64,000 nt of DNA from Luteibacter yeojuensis (GCF_011742875.1 NZ_JAAQTL010000001.1:2170001-2234000); one strand, 5' to 3'; shown: positions 36,498-45,816, counted from the first letter of the stretch. Numbers and translations are program-made. Notes: generated from the letters alone by a model not told the origin.

Positions 36498-38003
36498 TCA
36501 TTTGACCCCGTGCATGAGCCGGTTGATCAGCGGGGCGATCAGGAACAGCACGATACCCGCGCCCACCAGCAGCTCGAAGCTGAAGCTGAAGCCGGATAGC
36601 GCCGACGCGACGGTCATGCCGGTTTCGCCGCTGATGTGGCCGGCGAGCAGGCCCGACAGGTTGTTGCCGATGGCCGTGGAGAGGAACCAGCCGCCCATCG
36701 CCAGGCCGACGACCCGGATGGGCGCCAGCTTGGTCACCATCGACAGGCCGATCGGCGACAGGCACAGCTCGCCGATGGTCTGCAGCACGTAGCAGGCGGC
36801 GAGGGGCCAGAACGGGATGAGGCCGTCGCCGCCCACGAGGCTCTTCAGCGCGTACATCAGCACCAGGAACCCCAGGGCGTTGAAGATGAGGCCGAGGCCG
36901 AACTTGCGCGGGATCGACGGCTCCTTCCTCAATTTGGCGGACCAGGCCCAGGCGAGCGCCACGACGGGCGCGAAGACCAGGATGGCCGCCGAGTTCACCG
37001 ACTGGAACCAGCCGGTGGGGAACTCCCAGCCGAACATCTGGCGGTCCACGATGTTCTGCGCGAGGAAGTTGAAGGAGCTGCCGGCCTGTTCGAAGAACAT
37101 CCAGAACAGCACGTTGAAGGCGAAGAGGACCAGCATCGCGATCACGCGATGGATCTGGATGCGGTCGTGACGCACCGCCTCGATCACCAGCATCACCGCC
37201 ACGCCGATGAACAGCAGGCCCAGCAGCCAGGCGATGAACACGGCGCCGGCCTGCGCCATCAGGAGGTAGACGAGCGGGATCGCGACCAGGACGCCTACGA
37301 TCACCGCGAGCAGGTTCTTGCCCTCGTGACGCTCCGGCGGCGGCACGCCCACGCCCTGGAGCTGCCGCTTGCCGAGCAGGAACCAGATGAAGCAGATTCC
37401 CATGCCGATGCCGGTCGCGGCGAACACCACCTTGTAGTTCTGCTGCAGCGGCGTATCGGTGATCACCGAGGCGAGCCAGCCGGTGACCAGCGGGGCGAGG
37501 AAGCCGCCAAGATTGATGCCCATGTAGAAGATGGTGAAGCCGCGGTCGCGGCGATCGTCGCCGACCGGGTAGATCTGGCCCACCAGCGACGAGATGTTCG
37601 GCTTGAACAGTCCATTGCCGACGATGACCGTGGCCAGGCCGGCGAGGAACACCTGCTGGTTCGGCACCATGACCATGAACAGGCCGGAGCCCATCACTAC
37701 CGCGCCGAGCAGGATCGAGCGCTGGTAACCGAGGATGCGGTCGGCAACCCAGCCGCCGAAAATGGCCGACGCGTAGACCAGCGCCAGGTAGGCGCCATAG
37801 GTGCGGCTGGCGTAGCCCTGACCCGACTGATCGCCATGAAAGAACTCGGCGACGATGTAGAGAGTGAGGGCCCAGCGCATGCCATAGAAGGCGAAGCGCT
37901 CCCAGAATTCGGTCATGAACAGCATCCACAGGGGACGCGGGTGACCGAGGGTCTGTGGGTAGTCGGGCACGGGCCGGGCGGCGGCTGGAGCGGTCGGTGT
38001 CAT
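36498..38003 (-). CDS. POT/PTR2-family proton-dependent peptide transporter
   Basis: The 501-residue inner-membrane protein imports di- or tripeptides with protons. It has 14 or so hydrophobic segments, the family motif ExxER in TEFWERFAFYGMR near residue 31, and the PTR2 signature FYMGINLGGFLAPLVTGWLA near residue 158. The long tail of the motif region matches DtpA-like transporters. It sits among aromatic amino acid catabolic genes (hppD operon and kynA) and could supply their substrates. Repeat elements flank it on both sides. Confidence 0.92.
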   Translation of the reverse strand: MTPTAPAAARPVPDYPQTLGHPRPLWMLFMTEFWERFAFYGMRWALTLYIVAEFFHGDQSGQGYASRTYGAYLALVYASAIFGGWVADRILGYQRSILLGAVVMGSGLFMVMVPNQQVFLAGLATVIVGNGLFKPNISSLVGQIYPVGDDRRDRGFTIFYMGINLGGFLAPLVTGWLASVITDTPLQQNYKVVFAATGIGMGICFIWFLLGKRQLQGVGVPPPERHEGKNLLAVIVGVLVAIPLVYLLMAQAGAVFIAWLLGLLFIGVAVMLVIEAVRHDRIQIHRVIAMLVLFAFNVLFWMFFEQAGSSFNFLAQNIVDRQMFGWEFPTGWFQSVNSAAILVFAPVVALAWAWSAKLRKEPSIPRKFGLGLIFNALGFLVLMYALKSLVGGDGLIPFWPLAACYVLQTIGELCLSPIGLSMVTKLAPIRVVGLAMGGWFLSTAIGNNLSGLLAGHISGETGMTVASALSGFSFSFELLVGAGIVLFLIAPLINRLMHGVK

Positions 38004-38073
38004 GGCTTACCCTGGAAAAGTTCGTGCATGGTGTTTAGCTGGACCGGCCCGATGCGTCAAATCAGGCCCCCCT

Positions 38074-38156
38074 GTAGGAGCCGCTATAGCGGCGAGAAGC
38101 CCACGGAGCGATGAAGCGGCGAGGCAGGTCGCCCTCGCCGCTATAGCGGCTCCTAC
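38074..38156. repeat. 83-bp inverted repeat (REPIN-like), copy F
   Basis: A complete 83-bp copy with the same centre orientation as copy A. It lies between the kynA stop and the POT transporter start, both on the minus strand, 12 bp after kynA. It may separate the two transcripts. Confidence 0.95.
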
Positions 38157-38167
38157 AAGGGTCTTTG

Positions 38168-39016
38168 CTACGTCCCGATAATCGTCCGAACCTCGATCAA
38201 TTCGGGGAAGAACGTCTGCTCCAGCGCCTTGCGCAGGAAGGCCACGCCCGAGGAACCGCCGGTGCCCTGGCGGAAGCCGATGATGCGCTCCACCGTCTTC
38301 ATGTGGCGGAAGCGCCAGAGCTGGAACGCTTCCTCGATGTCCACCAGTTCCTCGCTGAGGTGGTATTCGGACCAGTGGTGGGCCGTGTCCTCATAGATCC
38401 GCTTGAACACCGGCAGCAGCGCCGGCTGGCTCCGCCAGGGCTGGGTGAGGTCGCGCTGGAGCAGTTCCGCCGGCACCGGATGGCCGCGACGGGCGAGGTA
38501 ACGCAGGAATTCGTCGTAGAGGCCCGGCGCCTCGAACACCTTGCGCAGCCGCTCGTGCGCGACGGGATCGTGCTCGAACACGCGCAGCATGTCGCCGTGC
38601 TTGTTGCCGAGCAGGAACTCCACCATGCGGTACTGCAGGGACTGGAACCCCGAGGACGGCCCCAGCACATCGCGGAACTGGAGGTATTCCGCCGGCGTCA
38701 ACGTCTCCAGCACGCCCCACTGTTCGTACAGCTGCCGCTGCACCTGTTTCACCCGGGCGAGGATCTTCAGCGTGCCGTCCACGTCGTCGGCGCGCAGGCG
38801 GACCAGCGCGGCCTCCAGCTCGTGGATCATCAGTTTCAGCCAGAGTTCGGAGGTCTGGTGCTGGATGATGAACAGCATCTCGTCATGGTGCGCGGGTTCG
38901 CTGCGCGGTTGCTGCGCGGTCAGCACCTGGTCGAGCTTCAGGTACTCCCCGTAACTGAGGCGCCCGTCGAGATCGGTGCGGATGCCGGGTTCGAGATCGC
39001 GCTGGGGATTGGCCAT
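38168..39016 (-). CDS. kynA: tryptophan 2,3-dioxygenase
   Basis: KynA opens the indole ring of tryptophan to N-formylkynurenine with haem iron. The 282-residue protein is the usual bacterial length. Substrate- and haem-contact segments are visible: [32 protein letters not shown] near residue 43, [14 protein letters not shown] near 123, and [24 protein letters not shown] near 235, with the proximal His in RHMKTVERI. The rest of the kynurenine pathway is not in the window. Confidence 0.95.
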   Translation of the reverse strand: MANPQRDLEPGIRTDLDGRLSYGEYLKLDQVLTAQQPRSEPAHHDEMLFIIQHQTSELWLKLMIHELEAALVRLRADDVDGTLKILARVKQVQRQLYEQWGVLETLTPAEYLQFRDVLGPSSGFQSLQYRMVEFLLGNKHGDMLRVFEHDPVAHERLRKVFEAPGLYDEFLRYLARRGHPVPAELLQRDLTQPWRSQPALLPVFKRIYEDTAHHWSEYHLSEELVDIEEAFQLWRFRHMKTVERIIGFRQGTGGSSGVAFLRKALEQTFFPELIEVRTIIGT

Positions 39017-39111
39017 GGGACGAATTCACAATAAGGGGGTTGACAGGCTGGAAACCCGCGCCGTGGCGCCATCCTGGGGCGTTCGAGTAAAAAGTACATG
39101 CTGCACCGTGC

Positions 39112-39140
39112 CTTGCGGCGTCATAATACCCCTGATATCT
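39112..39140 (+). promoter_or_regulatory. predicted promoter of the pdhA-pdhB-E2 operon
   Basis: TTGCGG (39112-39117) and TATCTA (39135-39140) are 17 bp apart on the plus strand, about 106 bp before the GTG of pdhA. This lies in a 229-bp divergent region with kynA. No clear partner for kynA was seen on the other strand. Confidence 0.4.
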
Positions 39141-39245
39141 AGTCCGGCTCGCAAGAACCCAAAAGCCGTGTCGCGCCCCGCTGGATGGGCCCGGCCGCTT
39201 CCCCCACTCGTGCGTGTCGTTTCTAACCATCCCCGGGAGCGAGTC

Positions 39246-40322
39246 GTGTCCATCGCCGCCAAGTTCGAAATCGAATACCTGCAATACCTTGACCAGGACG
39301 GCAAGGAAACCGGCAAGGAGCTGCCCGAGTTCGCCAAGGACCTCGACCACATGGTCGAGCTCTACAAGCTCATGGTGTCCACCCGCGTGTTCGACGCCAA
39401 GTCGATCGCCCTGCAGCGTACGGGCAAGCTGGGCACCTATGCCTCCTGCCTCGGCCACGAAGCCGCGCATGTGGGCATCGGTAGCGCCATGCGCCGCGAG
39501 GATTCGCTGGCCGTGTCGTATCGCGAGTACGGCGCGCAGCTGTACCGTGGCGTGAAGCCGCGCGAGGTCTACACCTACTGGGGTGGCGACGAGCGCGGCA
39601 ACGACTTCGCCGACGCGCCCGCGCACGACTTCGCCTGGTGCGTGCCCATCGGCACGCAGTGCCTGCACGCCGCCGGCTCCGCCCTCGCCTTCAAGATCCG
39701 CAAGGAGCCGCGCGTGGCGGTCTGCACGATCGGCGACGGCGGTTCGTCCAAGGGCGACTTCTACGGCGCCATCAACGTCGCCGGCGCGCAGCAGCTGCCG
39801 CTGGTGGCCGTGATCGTGAACAACCAGTGGGCCATCTCGGTGCCGCGCCGCATCCAGAGCGGTTCCGGCACGCTGGCCCAGAAAGGCATCGCCGCCGGCC
39901 TGTTCTGCATCCAGGTGGACGGCAACGACATCATCGCCGTGCGCAAGGCCATGGAGGACGCGCTCGACCGCGCCCGCTCCGGCCAGGGCGGCAGCGTGAT
40001 CGAAGCGGTCACCTACCGCCTCGGCGACCACACCACCGCCGACGACGCCCGCCGCTACCGCGGCGAGCAGGAAGTGAAGGACGCCTGGGAACGCGATCCC
40101 GTGCCGCGCCTGCGCAAGTGGCTCGAAGGCAAGGGCAAGTGGGACGACGCGAAGGAAGAGGCCTGGAAGGCCGAATGCGACGACTGGATGGATAACGAGG
40201 TGAACGCGTACCTCGAGTCGAAGGTGCAGCCGGCGACGGCCATGTTCGATTACCTGTACGCCGAACTCCCCGCCGACCTCGAAAAGCAGCGTGAACTCGC
40301 CGCTTCCCTCGATCGCAAGTAA
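39246..40322 (+). CDS. pdhA: 2-oxoacid dehydrogenase E1 component, alpha subunit
   Basis: This subunit binds thiamine diphosphate and decarboxylates pyruvate or branched-chain oxoacids. The 358-residue protein has the TPP motif GDGGSSKGDFYGAINVA through NNQWAIS near residues 163-200, RTGKLGTY near 57, and the phosphorylation-loop-like YRLGDHTTADDARRYR near 258. The GTG start follows GGGAG by 6 bases; the open frame upstream covers the promoter. It is first of three coupled genes. Whether pyruvate or branched-chain oxoacids are the substrate cannot be settled by sequence alone. Confidence 0.88.
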   Translation: MSIAAKFEIEYLQYLDQDGKETGKELPEFAKDLDHMVELYKLMVSTRVFDAKSIALQRTGKLGTYASCLGHEAAHVGIGSAMRREDSLAVSYREYGAQLYRGVKPREVYTYWGGDERGNDFADAPAHDFAWCVPIGTQCLHAAGSALAFKIRKEPRVAVCTIGDGGSSKGDFYGAINVAGAQQLPLVAVIVNNQWAISVPRRIQSGSGTLAQKGIAAGLFCIQVDGNDIIAVRKAMEDALDRARSGQGGSVIEAVTYRLGDHTTADDARRYRGEQEVKDAWERDPVPRLRKWLEGKGKWDDAKEEAWKAECDDWMDNEVNAYLESKVQPATAMFDYLYAELPADLEKQRELAASLDRK

Positions 40323-40334
40323 GGATCCCTTTCC

Positions 40335-41315
40335 ATGGCACAAATCACTCTCATCGAAGCAGTGACCCAGGCGCTCGCTTACGAAATGCGCAACGACGAC
40401 CGTGTCGTCGTGCTCGGCGAGGATGTCGGCGTCAACGGCGGCGTGTTCCGCGCCACCCAGGGGCTGCAGGAACAGTTCGGCGAAGAACGCGTGATCGATA
40501 CGCCGCTGGACGAGACCACCATCGCCGGCATCACCGTCGGCCTGGCCGCCCAGGGCATGCGCCCGGTCGCCGAGGCCCAGTTCGAAGGCTTCATCTACGC
40601 GATGATGGAGCACATTGCCTGCCACGCCGCGCGCATGCGCAACCGTACCCGCGGGCGCATGACCGTGCCGGCCGTGTGGCGCGCCCCGTGGGGCGGCGGC
40701 ATCCGTGCGCCGGAGCATCACTCCGAAGCCAACGAGCACCTGTTCACGAACATCCCCGGCCTGCGCGTGGTGATGCCGTCGTCGCCGGCCCGCGCCTACG
40801 GCCTGCTGCTCGCCGCCATCCGCGATCCGGATCCGGTGATCTTCTTCGAACCGAAGCGCATCTACCGCCAGTACAAGGAAGAAGTGCCCGACGACGGCGA
40901 GGCCCTGCCGCTCGACGTCTGCTTCGTGCTCCGCGACGGCACCGACGTGACCCTGGTGACCTGGGGCGCGCAGGTGAAGGAATGCCTCGAGGCCGCCGAT
41001 GCGCTGGCCGAGAAGGGCATCAGCGCCGAGGTGATCGACGTGGCCACGCTCACGCCGCTCGACTTCGACACCATCGCCGAATCGGTGACCAAGACCGGCC
41101 GCTGCGTCATCGTGCACGAAGCCCCGAAGACCGCGGGATTCGGCGCCGAGATCGCCGCACGCCTGTCCGAGGAATGCCTCTACAGCCTGCTCGCGCCGGT
41201 GGAACGCGTCACCGGTTTCGATACGCACATCCCGCTGTTCCGCTTGGAAATGAAGTACCTGCCCAGCGTCGAACGCATTGTCGAAGCCGCCGAGCGCACG
41301 CTCGCCGCCTCCTGA
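40335..41315 (+). CDS. pdhB: 2-oxoacid dehydrogenase E1 component, beta subunit
   Basis: The beta subunit completes the E1 heterotetramer. The 326 residues have the family segments VVVLGEDVGVNGGVFRAT near residue 25, the ERVIDTPLDETTIAGITVGLAAQG block, and a C-terminal transketolase domain (VTLVTWGAQV, then VIDVATLTPLDFDTI). It starts 12 bp after pdhA and ends 13 bp before the E2 gene. Confidence 0.92.
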   Translation: MAQITLIEAVTQALAYEMRNDDRVVVLGEDVGVNGGVFRATQGLQEQFGEERVIDTPLDETTIAGITVGLAAQGMRPVAEAQFEGFIYAMMEHIACHAARMRNRTRGRMTVPAVWRAPWGGGIRAPEHHSEANEHLFTNIPGLRVVMPSSPARAYGLLLAAIRDPDPVIFFEPKRIYRQYKEEVPDDGEALPLDVCFVLRDGTDVTLVTWGAQVKECLEAADALAEKGISAEVIDVATLTPLDFDTIAESVTKTGRCVIVHEAPKTAGFGAEIAARLSEECLYSLLAPVERVTGFDTHIPLFRLEMKYLPSVERIVEAAERTLAAS

Positions 41316-41328
41316 GGAACCGATAGAC

Positions 41329-42711
41329 ATGGCCGACATCAAGACTTTTTACCTGCCGGACCTCGGCGAGGGCCTTCCCGACGCGACCGTCGTGGAATGG
41401 CACGTCAAGGAAGGCGACACCATCAAGCTCGACGCCCCGCTGGTGTCGATGGAAACCGCGAAGGCCGTCGTCGATGTGCCGTCGCCCTACTCCGGCACCG
41501 TGAAAAAGCTGCACGGCGCCACTGGCGACATCATCGAGACCGGCGCCGCCCTGGCCGATTTCGAGATCGATCCGAACGCGCGCCAGCGCGCCGAGGCCGA
41601 ATCCACCGGCCATCACCACGGCCCGAAGAAGGGCGTGGGCAGCCAGGCACCGGACGACGCGCATAAGGTCATCGCTTCCGACGACGGCGGCGAGATCGAG
41701 GCAGCGGACGGCAACGATCGCGAGGACGAAGGCACCGTTGTCGGCGCCATGATCAGCGGCAACGCCGTGCACACCGAGCAGGTCAGCAGCGCCGGCGGCG
41801 TGAAGGCCGTCCCGGCCGTGCGTGCGTTGGCGAAGAAGCTGAAGATCGACCTCGCCCGCGTGCAGCCGACCGGCGCCGGTGGCGTCATCACCATGACCGA
41901 TGTGAAGAACGCCGCCGCCAGCGGCAGCGCCGCGCTCGGGGCCGCCCCGGCTCGCCCGGCGTCGGCGCAGCACCTCGCCCCCACCCTGCCCGAACCGGGC
42001 CCGGCACCGCAGCGTACCGCCGTGTCGCAGGCCGGCAAGGCCGTCCGCACCGCGCCTCCCGGCAAGGAAGCGATGGGCCAGCCGGAGCAGCTGAAGGGCG
42101 TTCGCCGCAACATGGCCCGCGTCATGGCCGATGCGCACGCCAACGTCGTCCCGACCTCTCTCGTCGACGACGCCGACCTGCACGCCTGGATCGGCAAGCA
42201 GGACATCACCGCGCGCCTCATCCGCGCCATCGTGGTGGCCTGCAAGGCGGTGCCGGCGCTCAACGCCTGGTTCGACGGCAAGAACCTCAGCCGCACGCTG
42301 CATCCGCACGTGGACATCGGCATCGCCGTGGACACCGAGGACGGCCTGTTCGTGCCGGCGCTGCGCAACGCCGACGTGCTCGACGGCGCGGGCATCCGTG
42401 CCGCGATCAAGCGTCTGCGCACGTCGGTGGAAGACCGCAGCATCCCGGCGTCGGAGCTCTCCGGCTACACCATCAGCCTGTCGAACTTCGGCATGTTCGC
42501 CGGCCGTTACGCCACCCCGGTGGTCGTGCCCCCGACGGTGGCCATCATCGGCGCCGGCAAGCTCAGCCACGACGTCGTGGCCGTGATGGGCGGCATCGAA
42601 GTACACCGCCGCATGCCGCTGTCGCTTACCTTCGACCACCGCGCCGCCACCGGCGGCGAGGCCGCGCGCTTCCTGAAGGCGATGATCGACGACCTGGGCT
42701 TGCCCAACTAA
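41329..42711 (+). CDS. pdhC: 2-oxoacid dehydrogenase E2 component (dihydrolipoamide acyltransferase)
   Basis: E2 carries the acyl group on lipoate and hands it to CoA. The 460-residue protein has a lipoyl domain in residues 3-80 with the lipoylated Lys in SMETAKAVVDVP, and a peripheral-subunit-binding domain near residue 162 (AVRALAKKLKIDLARVQPTGAGGVITMTD). The catalytic domain runs from about 245 to the end. The catalytic HxxxDG motif reads HRAATGG, with Thr where Asp is usual. No E3 gene is nearby. The ATG follows GAGGAA; the symbol is by position. Confidence 0.9.
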   Translation: MADIKTFYLPDLGEGLPDATVVEWHVKEGDTIKLDAPLVSMETAKAVVDVPSPYSGTVKKLHGATGDIIETGAALADFEIDPNARQRAEAESTGHHHGPKKGVGSQAPDDAHKVIASDDGGEIEAADGNDREDEGTVVGAMISGNAVHTEQVSSAGGVKAVPAVRALAKKLKIDLARVQPTGAGGVITMTDVKNAAASGSAALGAAPARPASAQHLAPTLPEPGPAPQRTAVSQAGKAVRTAPPGKEAMGQPEQLKGVRRNMARVMADAHANVVPTSLVDDADLHAWIGKQDITARLIRAIVVACKAVPALNAWFDGKNLSRTLHPHVDIGIAVDTEDGLFVPALRNADVLDGAGIRAAIKRLRTSVEDRSIPASELSGYTISLSNFGMFAGRYATPVVVPPTVAIIGAGKLSHDVVAVMGGIEVHRRMPLSLTFDHRAATGGEAARFLKAMIDDLGLPN

Positions 42712-42727
42712 GGCGGCAGCCCACCCT

Positions 42728-42810
42728 GTAGGAGCCGCTATAGCGGCGAGGAAATCCTGCCTCGCCGCTTCATCGCTACGTCGGCTTCTCGCCGCTATAG
42801 CGGCTCCTAC
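42728..42810. repeat. 83-bp inverted repeat (REPIN-like), copy G
   Basis: A complete 83-bp copy whose centre is in the orientation of copy B. It lies 16 bp after the E2 stop and 39 bp before the DUF1456 gene, both on the plus strand. Confidence 0.95.
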
Positions 42811-42849
42811 CATTCGTCGGTGGGCTAAGGTCGCGGTATCCTGCTCGCC

Positions 42850-43314
42850 ATGCTCAACAACGACACCCTCCGCAGCATCCGCTACATGCTCGACCTCGGC
42901 GACGTCCATGTCGTCGAGATCATGAAGCTCGCCGGTTTCCCCGCCACGCGCGAGCAGGTGGAACCGTGGCTCCGCAAGGAAGACGAGCCGGGCTTCGCCG
43001 AGATGCCCGACGCCGCCATGGCGCACTTCCTCGACGGGCTCATCGTCCATCGCCGCGGCCGCGACGAGAGTCAGCCGCCGCGCCCCGTGGAAACCCGGGT
43101 CAACAACAACGTGGTGCTGAAGAAGCTGCGCGTCGCCTTCGAGCTGAAGGAAGACGACATCCTCGCGATCATGACCGAGGCCGGTTTCCGCGTGTCCCGC
43201 GGCGAGATCAATGCCCTCTTCCGCCAGCCGAAGCACAGCAACTTCCGCCTCTGCGGCGACCAGTTCCTGCGCAACTTCCTAAAGGGCCTCACGCAGCGCC
43301 TGCGCGGTGCCTGA
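42850..43314 (+). CDS. DUF1456 (YehS-like) protein
   Basis: The 154-residue protein contains two copies of a family unit, each pairing a hydrophobic helix with an acidic loop: NNDTLRSIRYMLDLGD and NNNVVLKKLRVAFELKEDD. Each is followed by a FPATREQVEPWL or FRVSRGEINALF helix. The family, of unknown function, is widespread in proteobacteria (E. coli YehS). A promoter probably lies in or after the repeat just upstream. Confidence 0.88.
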   Translation: MLNNDTLRSIRYMLDLGDVHVVEIMKLAGFPATREQVEPWLRKEDEPGFAEMPDAAMAHFLDGLIVHRRGRDESQPPRPVETRVNNNVVLKKLRVAFELKEDDILAIMTEAGFRVSRGEINALFRQPKHSNFRLCGDQFLRNFLKGLTQRLRGA

Positions 43315-43321
43315 GCTTGTC

Positions 43322-43398
43322 GTCCCTGCACAGCAGGGACCCTGAGACGCAGCGCACGATCGAGCCGGGAGGCCCTGGATTCCTGCCTTCGCAGGAAT
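43322..43398. repeat. two short hairpins of the dispersed protein-spacer type
   Basis: GTCCCTG (43322) pairs with CAGGGAC (43334), and ATTCCTGC (43379) pairs with GCAGGAAT (43391) over a CTTC loop. The second, with its flanks CCTGGATTCCTGCCTTCGCA and GGAATGACGGG, is of a kind I recall as a dispersed element in many proteobacterial genomes. It is unrelated to the 83-bp repeat. Both sit between the DUF1456 and VOC genes. Confidence 0.6.
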
Positions 43399-43476
43399 GA
43401 CGGGTACACGAAGTGCTCACGCGAATCCTGCGTCGGCGGGGCTACGATGCGACTTTCGTCATCGAGAGGCCACCTC

Positions 43477-43857
43477 ATGCACCACAGCAGGCTTTGCGCC
43501 CTCGTCCTGGACTGCCAGGATGGCGACCTCGTCGCCGCCTCCGAATTCTGGAGCCGCGCGCTGGGCAAACCGGTCAAGACCACCGACGAGGAAGGCGACG
43601 GCAAGTACGCGTCGCTACAGACGGCTTCCGATGAACTCCAGGTCATCCTGCAACGCGTGGATCACCCCAGCCGCGTGCACCTCGACATCGAAGCCGACGA
43701 CCTGGACGCCGAGGCCGACCGGCTGGAGGCGCTGGGCGCGAAGCGCATCGGCTTCGTGAAGCGCTGGTGGGTGATGGAGGCCCCCACCGGACACCGCTTC
43801 TGCATCGTGCGCAAGCAGGCCGAGGCCTTCGGCCCGCACCTGAACACCTGGGACTAG
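43477..43857 (+). CDS. VOC-superfamily (glyoxalase-like) protein
   Basis: The 126-residue protein shows a glyoxalase/bleomycin-resistance fold: CALVLDCQDGDLVAASEFWSRALG at the start, YASLQ, a VHLDIEADDLDAEADRLEALGAKRI segment, and MEAPTGHRFCIVRKQ near the end. This group is usually annotated as VOC family of unknown substrate. The ATG follows GAGAGG by 7 bases; an ATG ten codons upstream is less likely. Confidence 0.82.
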   Translation: MHHSRLCALVLDCQDGDLVAASEFWSRALGKPVKTTDEEGDGKYASLQTASDELQVILQRVDHPSRVHLDIEADDLDAEADRLEALGAKRIGFVKRWWVMEAPTGHRFCIVRKQAEAFGPHLNTWD

Positions 43858-43871
43858 GTCCCCTGCACCTT

Positions 43872-43946
43872 GCAGGAGCCGCAATAGCGGCGAGGAAACC
43901 TCGCGAAACACGGCAAGATTGCTCTCGCCGCTATAGCGGCTCCTAC
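43872..43946. repeat. REPIN-like element, 75 bp, copy H
   Basis: The left palindrome is altered (GCAGGAGCCGCAATAGCGG) and the centre is short. The right end is intact and is followed by a second partial end, GCGGTCCTACAGG, at 43954-43966. It lies between the convergent VOC and small membrane protein genes. Confidence 0.85.
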
Positions 43947-43959
43947 AGGAACAGCGGTC

Positions 43960-44286
43960 CTACAGGGCGCGTTTTTTCCAGACGAGCTGGCGGACGATGA
44001 GCGCCACCACGAGCACCGCCACGAACGCACCGTAGCCATAAAGCGCCGGGACCACCTGCTGCCAGATCGCGCCGCTCTTCGGCCCGAACTGGTCGGCAGC
44101 CGGCAATTCGACCGCATCGAAAGCCAACAGGGCCGCCTGGAACGCCGCCACCGTCGCCGCCAGCAGGGCCAGCACGTCGAACCCGCGGCGTGCCGCGTTC
44201 TTCGGCAGCGACTTCGGATACGCCCAATAGGCCCAGCCGAGCACGACCAGCCAGGGTGCCAACAGCATGATCGCGAGGTAGCGCAT
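43960..44286 (-). CDS. small inner-membrane protein of unknown function
   Basis: The 108-residue protein has three hydrophobic helices, at about residues 2-22, 36-58 and 80-99, and ends with a basic WKKRAL tail. I do not recognise the family. The gene begins one base after the trpS stop on the same strand, so it is co-transcribed with trpS. A longer open frame overlapping trpS is not coding. The stop is 13 bp from the end of repeat H. Confidence 0.7.
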   Translation of the reverse strand: MRYLAIMLLAPWLVVLGWAYWAYPKSLPKNAARRGFDVLALLAATVAAFQAALLAFDAVELPAADQFGPKSGAIWQQVVPALYGYGAFVAVLVVALIVRQLVWKKRAL

Positions 44287-44287
44287 G

Positions 44288-45706
44288 TCAGGCCTTCTGG
44301 GTGGCGTTGCTGGCGGCCTTCGCCGCGGCTTCCTCGGCCGTCGCGGCGGCGAGGGCGTCCAGGGCACCGCGCAAACGGAGCAAGGCGGCGGCGCGCGCCA
44401 CCTCATCGGGATACGGCTCGCCGTTGGCGACGACCTTGCCATCGACCAGCAGCGCGAGGTGATCGCCCTGCGACTCGATGGCCGCATGCGTGCCGCCCAC
44501 GGTCGAGAGCGTCTGCCGCAGCGCGCCCGCCGCCTTCGGATCGGCGAACGACACCGACAACAGCAGCTCCTCACCGTCCGCGCCGAACAGGCGGAAGCGG
44601 AAGCTTCCGTCGGCGTCGCGGAAGCTCGCGAAACGCGGCGGCTTCGCCTTCGCGACGGCCGGCGCGGATACCGGCTCGTCGGGCGTCTTCAGCGTGTGCC
44701 GCGCGCTGCGCAGGCCCACCGCCTCGCGCAGCGTTTCCACGAGCGGGCCGGCGATGGCGCGCGCCTTGGCGGCACCGGCGAGGAGGATGTCTTCCATCTG
44801 GCCGGGACTCGCCATCAGCGCTTCGTACTTCTCGCGCATCGGCGCCACTTCGGAATCGATACGCTCGAACAGCACCTGCTTGGCTTCGCCCCAGCCGAGA
44901 CCGCCATGCAGCGCCTCGGCGAAAGCGCCCGTTTCGGCCGGCGATGCAAATGCCTTGTAGATGGTGAACAGCGCGGAGTCTTCCGTGTCCTTCGGTTCGC
45001 CCGGCGCGCGCGAGTCGGTGACGATCTTCATGATCGCCTCGCGCATGCCCTTCGCGCCGCCTTCGAACAGCGGAATAGTGTTGTCGTAGCTCTTCGACAT
45101 CTTGCGCCCGTCGAGACCGGGAAGCGTCGCCACCTGCTCTTCGATCAGCGCCTCCGGCATCACGAAGAACTCGCGGCCGTAGGTGTGGTTGAAGCGCTGC
45201 GCGATATCGCGCGCCATCTCGATGTGCTGGATCTGGTCGCGCCCCACCGGCACCTTGTTCGCGTTGAAGGCGAGGATGTCCGCGGCCATCAGCACGGGAT
45301 ACATGTAGAGCCCCGCGGTGACGCCCGCATCGGCGTCTTCCTGGTTCTCGATATTCCGGTCCACGGCCGCCTTGTAGGCATGGGCGCGGTTGAGCAGACC
45401 CTTCGCCGTCACGCAGGTGAGCAACCACATCAGCTCGGGCACCTCGGGGATGTCCGACTGGCGATAGAAGGTGACCCTGTCCGGATCCAGCCCCGCGGCA
45501 AGCCAGCTGGCCGTGATCTTCAGGCGCGAGGCCTCCACGCGGTCGGCGTCGTCGCTCTTGATCAGGGCGTGGTAGTCGGCCATGAAGTAGAACGCGTCGA
45601 CGTTCGCGCCCCGGCTGGCCTGGATGGCTGGCCGGATGGCGCCGACGTAGTTGCCGAGATGCGGCGTGCCGGTGGTGGTGATGCCGGTGAGGACGCGGGT
45701 ATGCAT
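44288..45706 (-). CDS. trpS: tryptophan--tRNA ligase with an extra C-terminal domain
   Basis: TrpS charges tRNA-Trp. The catalytic part is in residues 1-335: [12 protein letters not shown] (the HIGH-like site) near residue 11, [18 protein letters not shown] near 152, and KMSKS at 202-206. The protein is 472 residues, about 130 more than most bacterial TrpS. The extension from about 345 includes a YegP/DUF1508-like unit ([23 protein letters not shown], residues 362-384, and further to about 410), then a second beta-rich part and an Ala-rich helix. Similar extensions are, to my memory, seen in other xanthomonads. Confidence 0.93.
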   Translation of the reverse strand: MHTRVLTGITTTGTPHLGNYVGAIRPAIQASRGANVDAFYFMADYHALIKSDDADRVEASRLKITASWLAAGLDPDRVTFYRQSDIPEVPELMWLLTCVTAKGLLNRAHAYKAAVDRNIENQEDADAGVTAGLYMYPVLMAADILAFNANKVPVGRDQIQHIEMARDIAQRFNHTYGREFFVMPEALIEEQVATLPGLDGRKMSKSYDNTIPLFEGGAKGMREAIMKIVTDSRAPGEPKDTEDSALFTIYKAFASPAETGAFAEALHGGLGWGEAKQVLFERIDSEVAPMREKYEALMASPGQMEDILLAGAAKARAIAGPLVETLREAVGLRSARHTLKTPDEPVSAPAVAKAKPPRFASFRDADGSFRFRLFGADGEELLLSVSFADPKAAGALRQTLSTVGGTHAAIESQGDHLALLVDGKVVANGEPYPDEVARAAALLRLRGALDALAAATAEEAAAKAASNATQKA

Positions 45707-45816
45707 GGGGGCCTGATGCTCGGACGGACGGAAACCGTCCGAGTGTAGCCCGCGTGACGGCCGGGCGGCGACCCTGTGCCGCGGCAGGTTGCCGCGCCTT
45801 GCAGATAATCGTCTGT

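Noticed and set aside
39017..39245. Possible riboswitch in the kynA-pdhA divergent region
   Set aside because: No conserved aptamer pattern or stable multi-helix structure was recognised; a plain promoter explains the space.
38883..41342. Long open frame of 819 codons on the minus strand
   Set aside because: It covers pdhA and pdhB, which have clear catalytic motifs on the other strand, and the product is a typical antisense shadow.
41209..43236. Open frame of 675 codons on the minus strand
   Set aside because: It runs through the E2 gene, a repeat and part of the DUF1456 gene and is a composition artefact.
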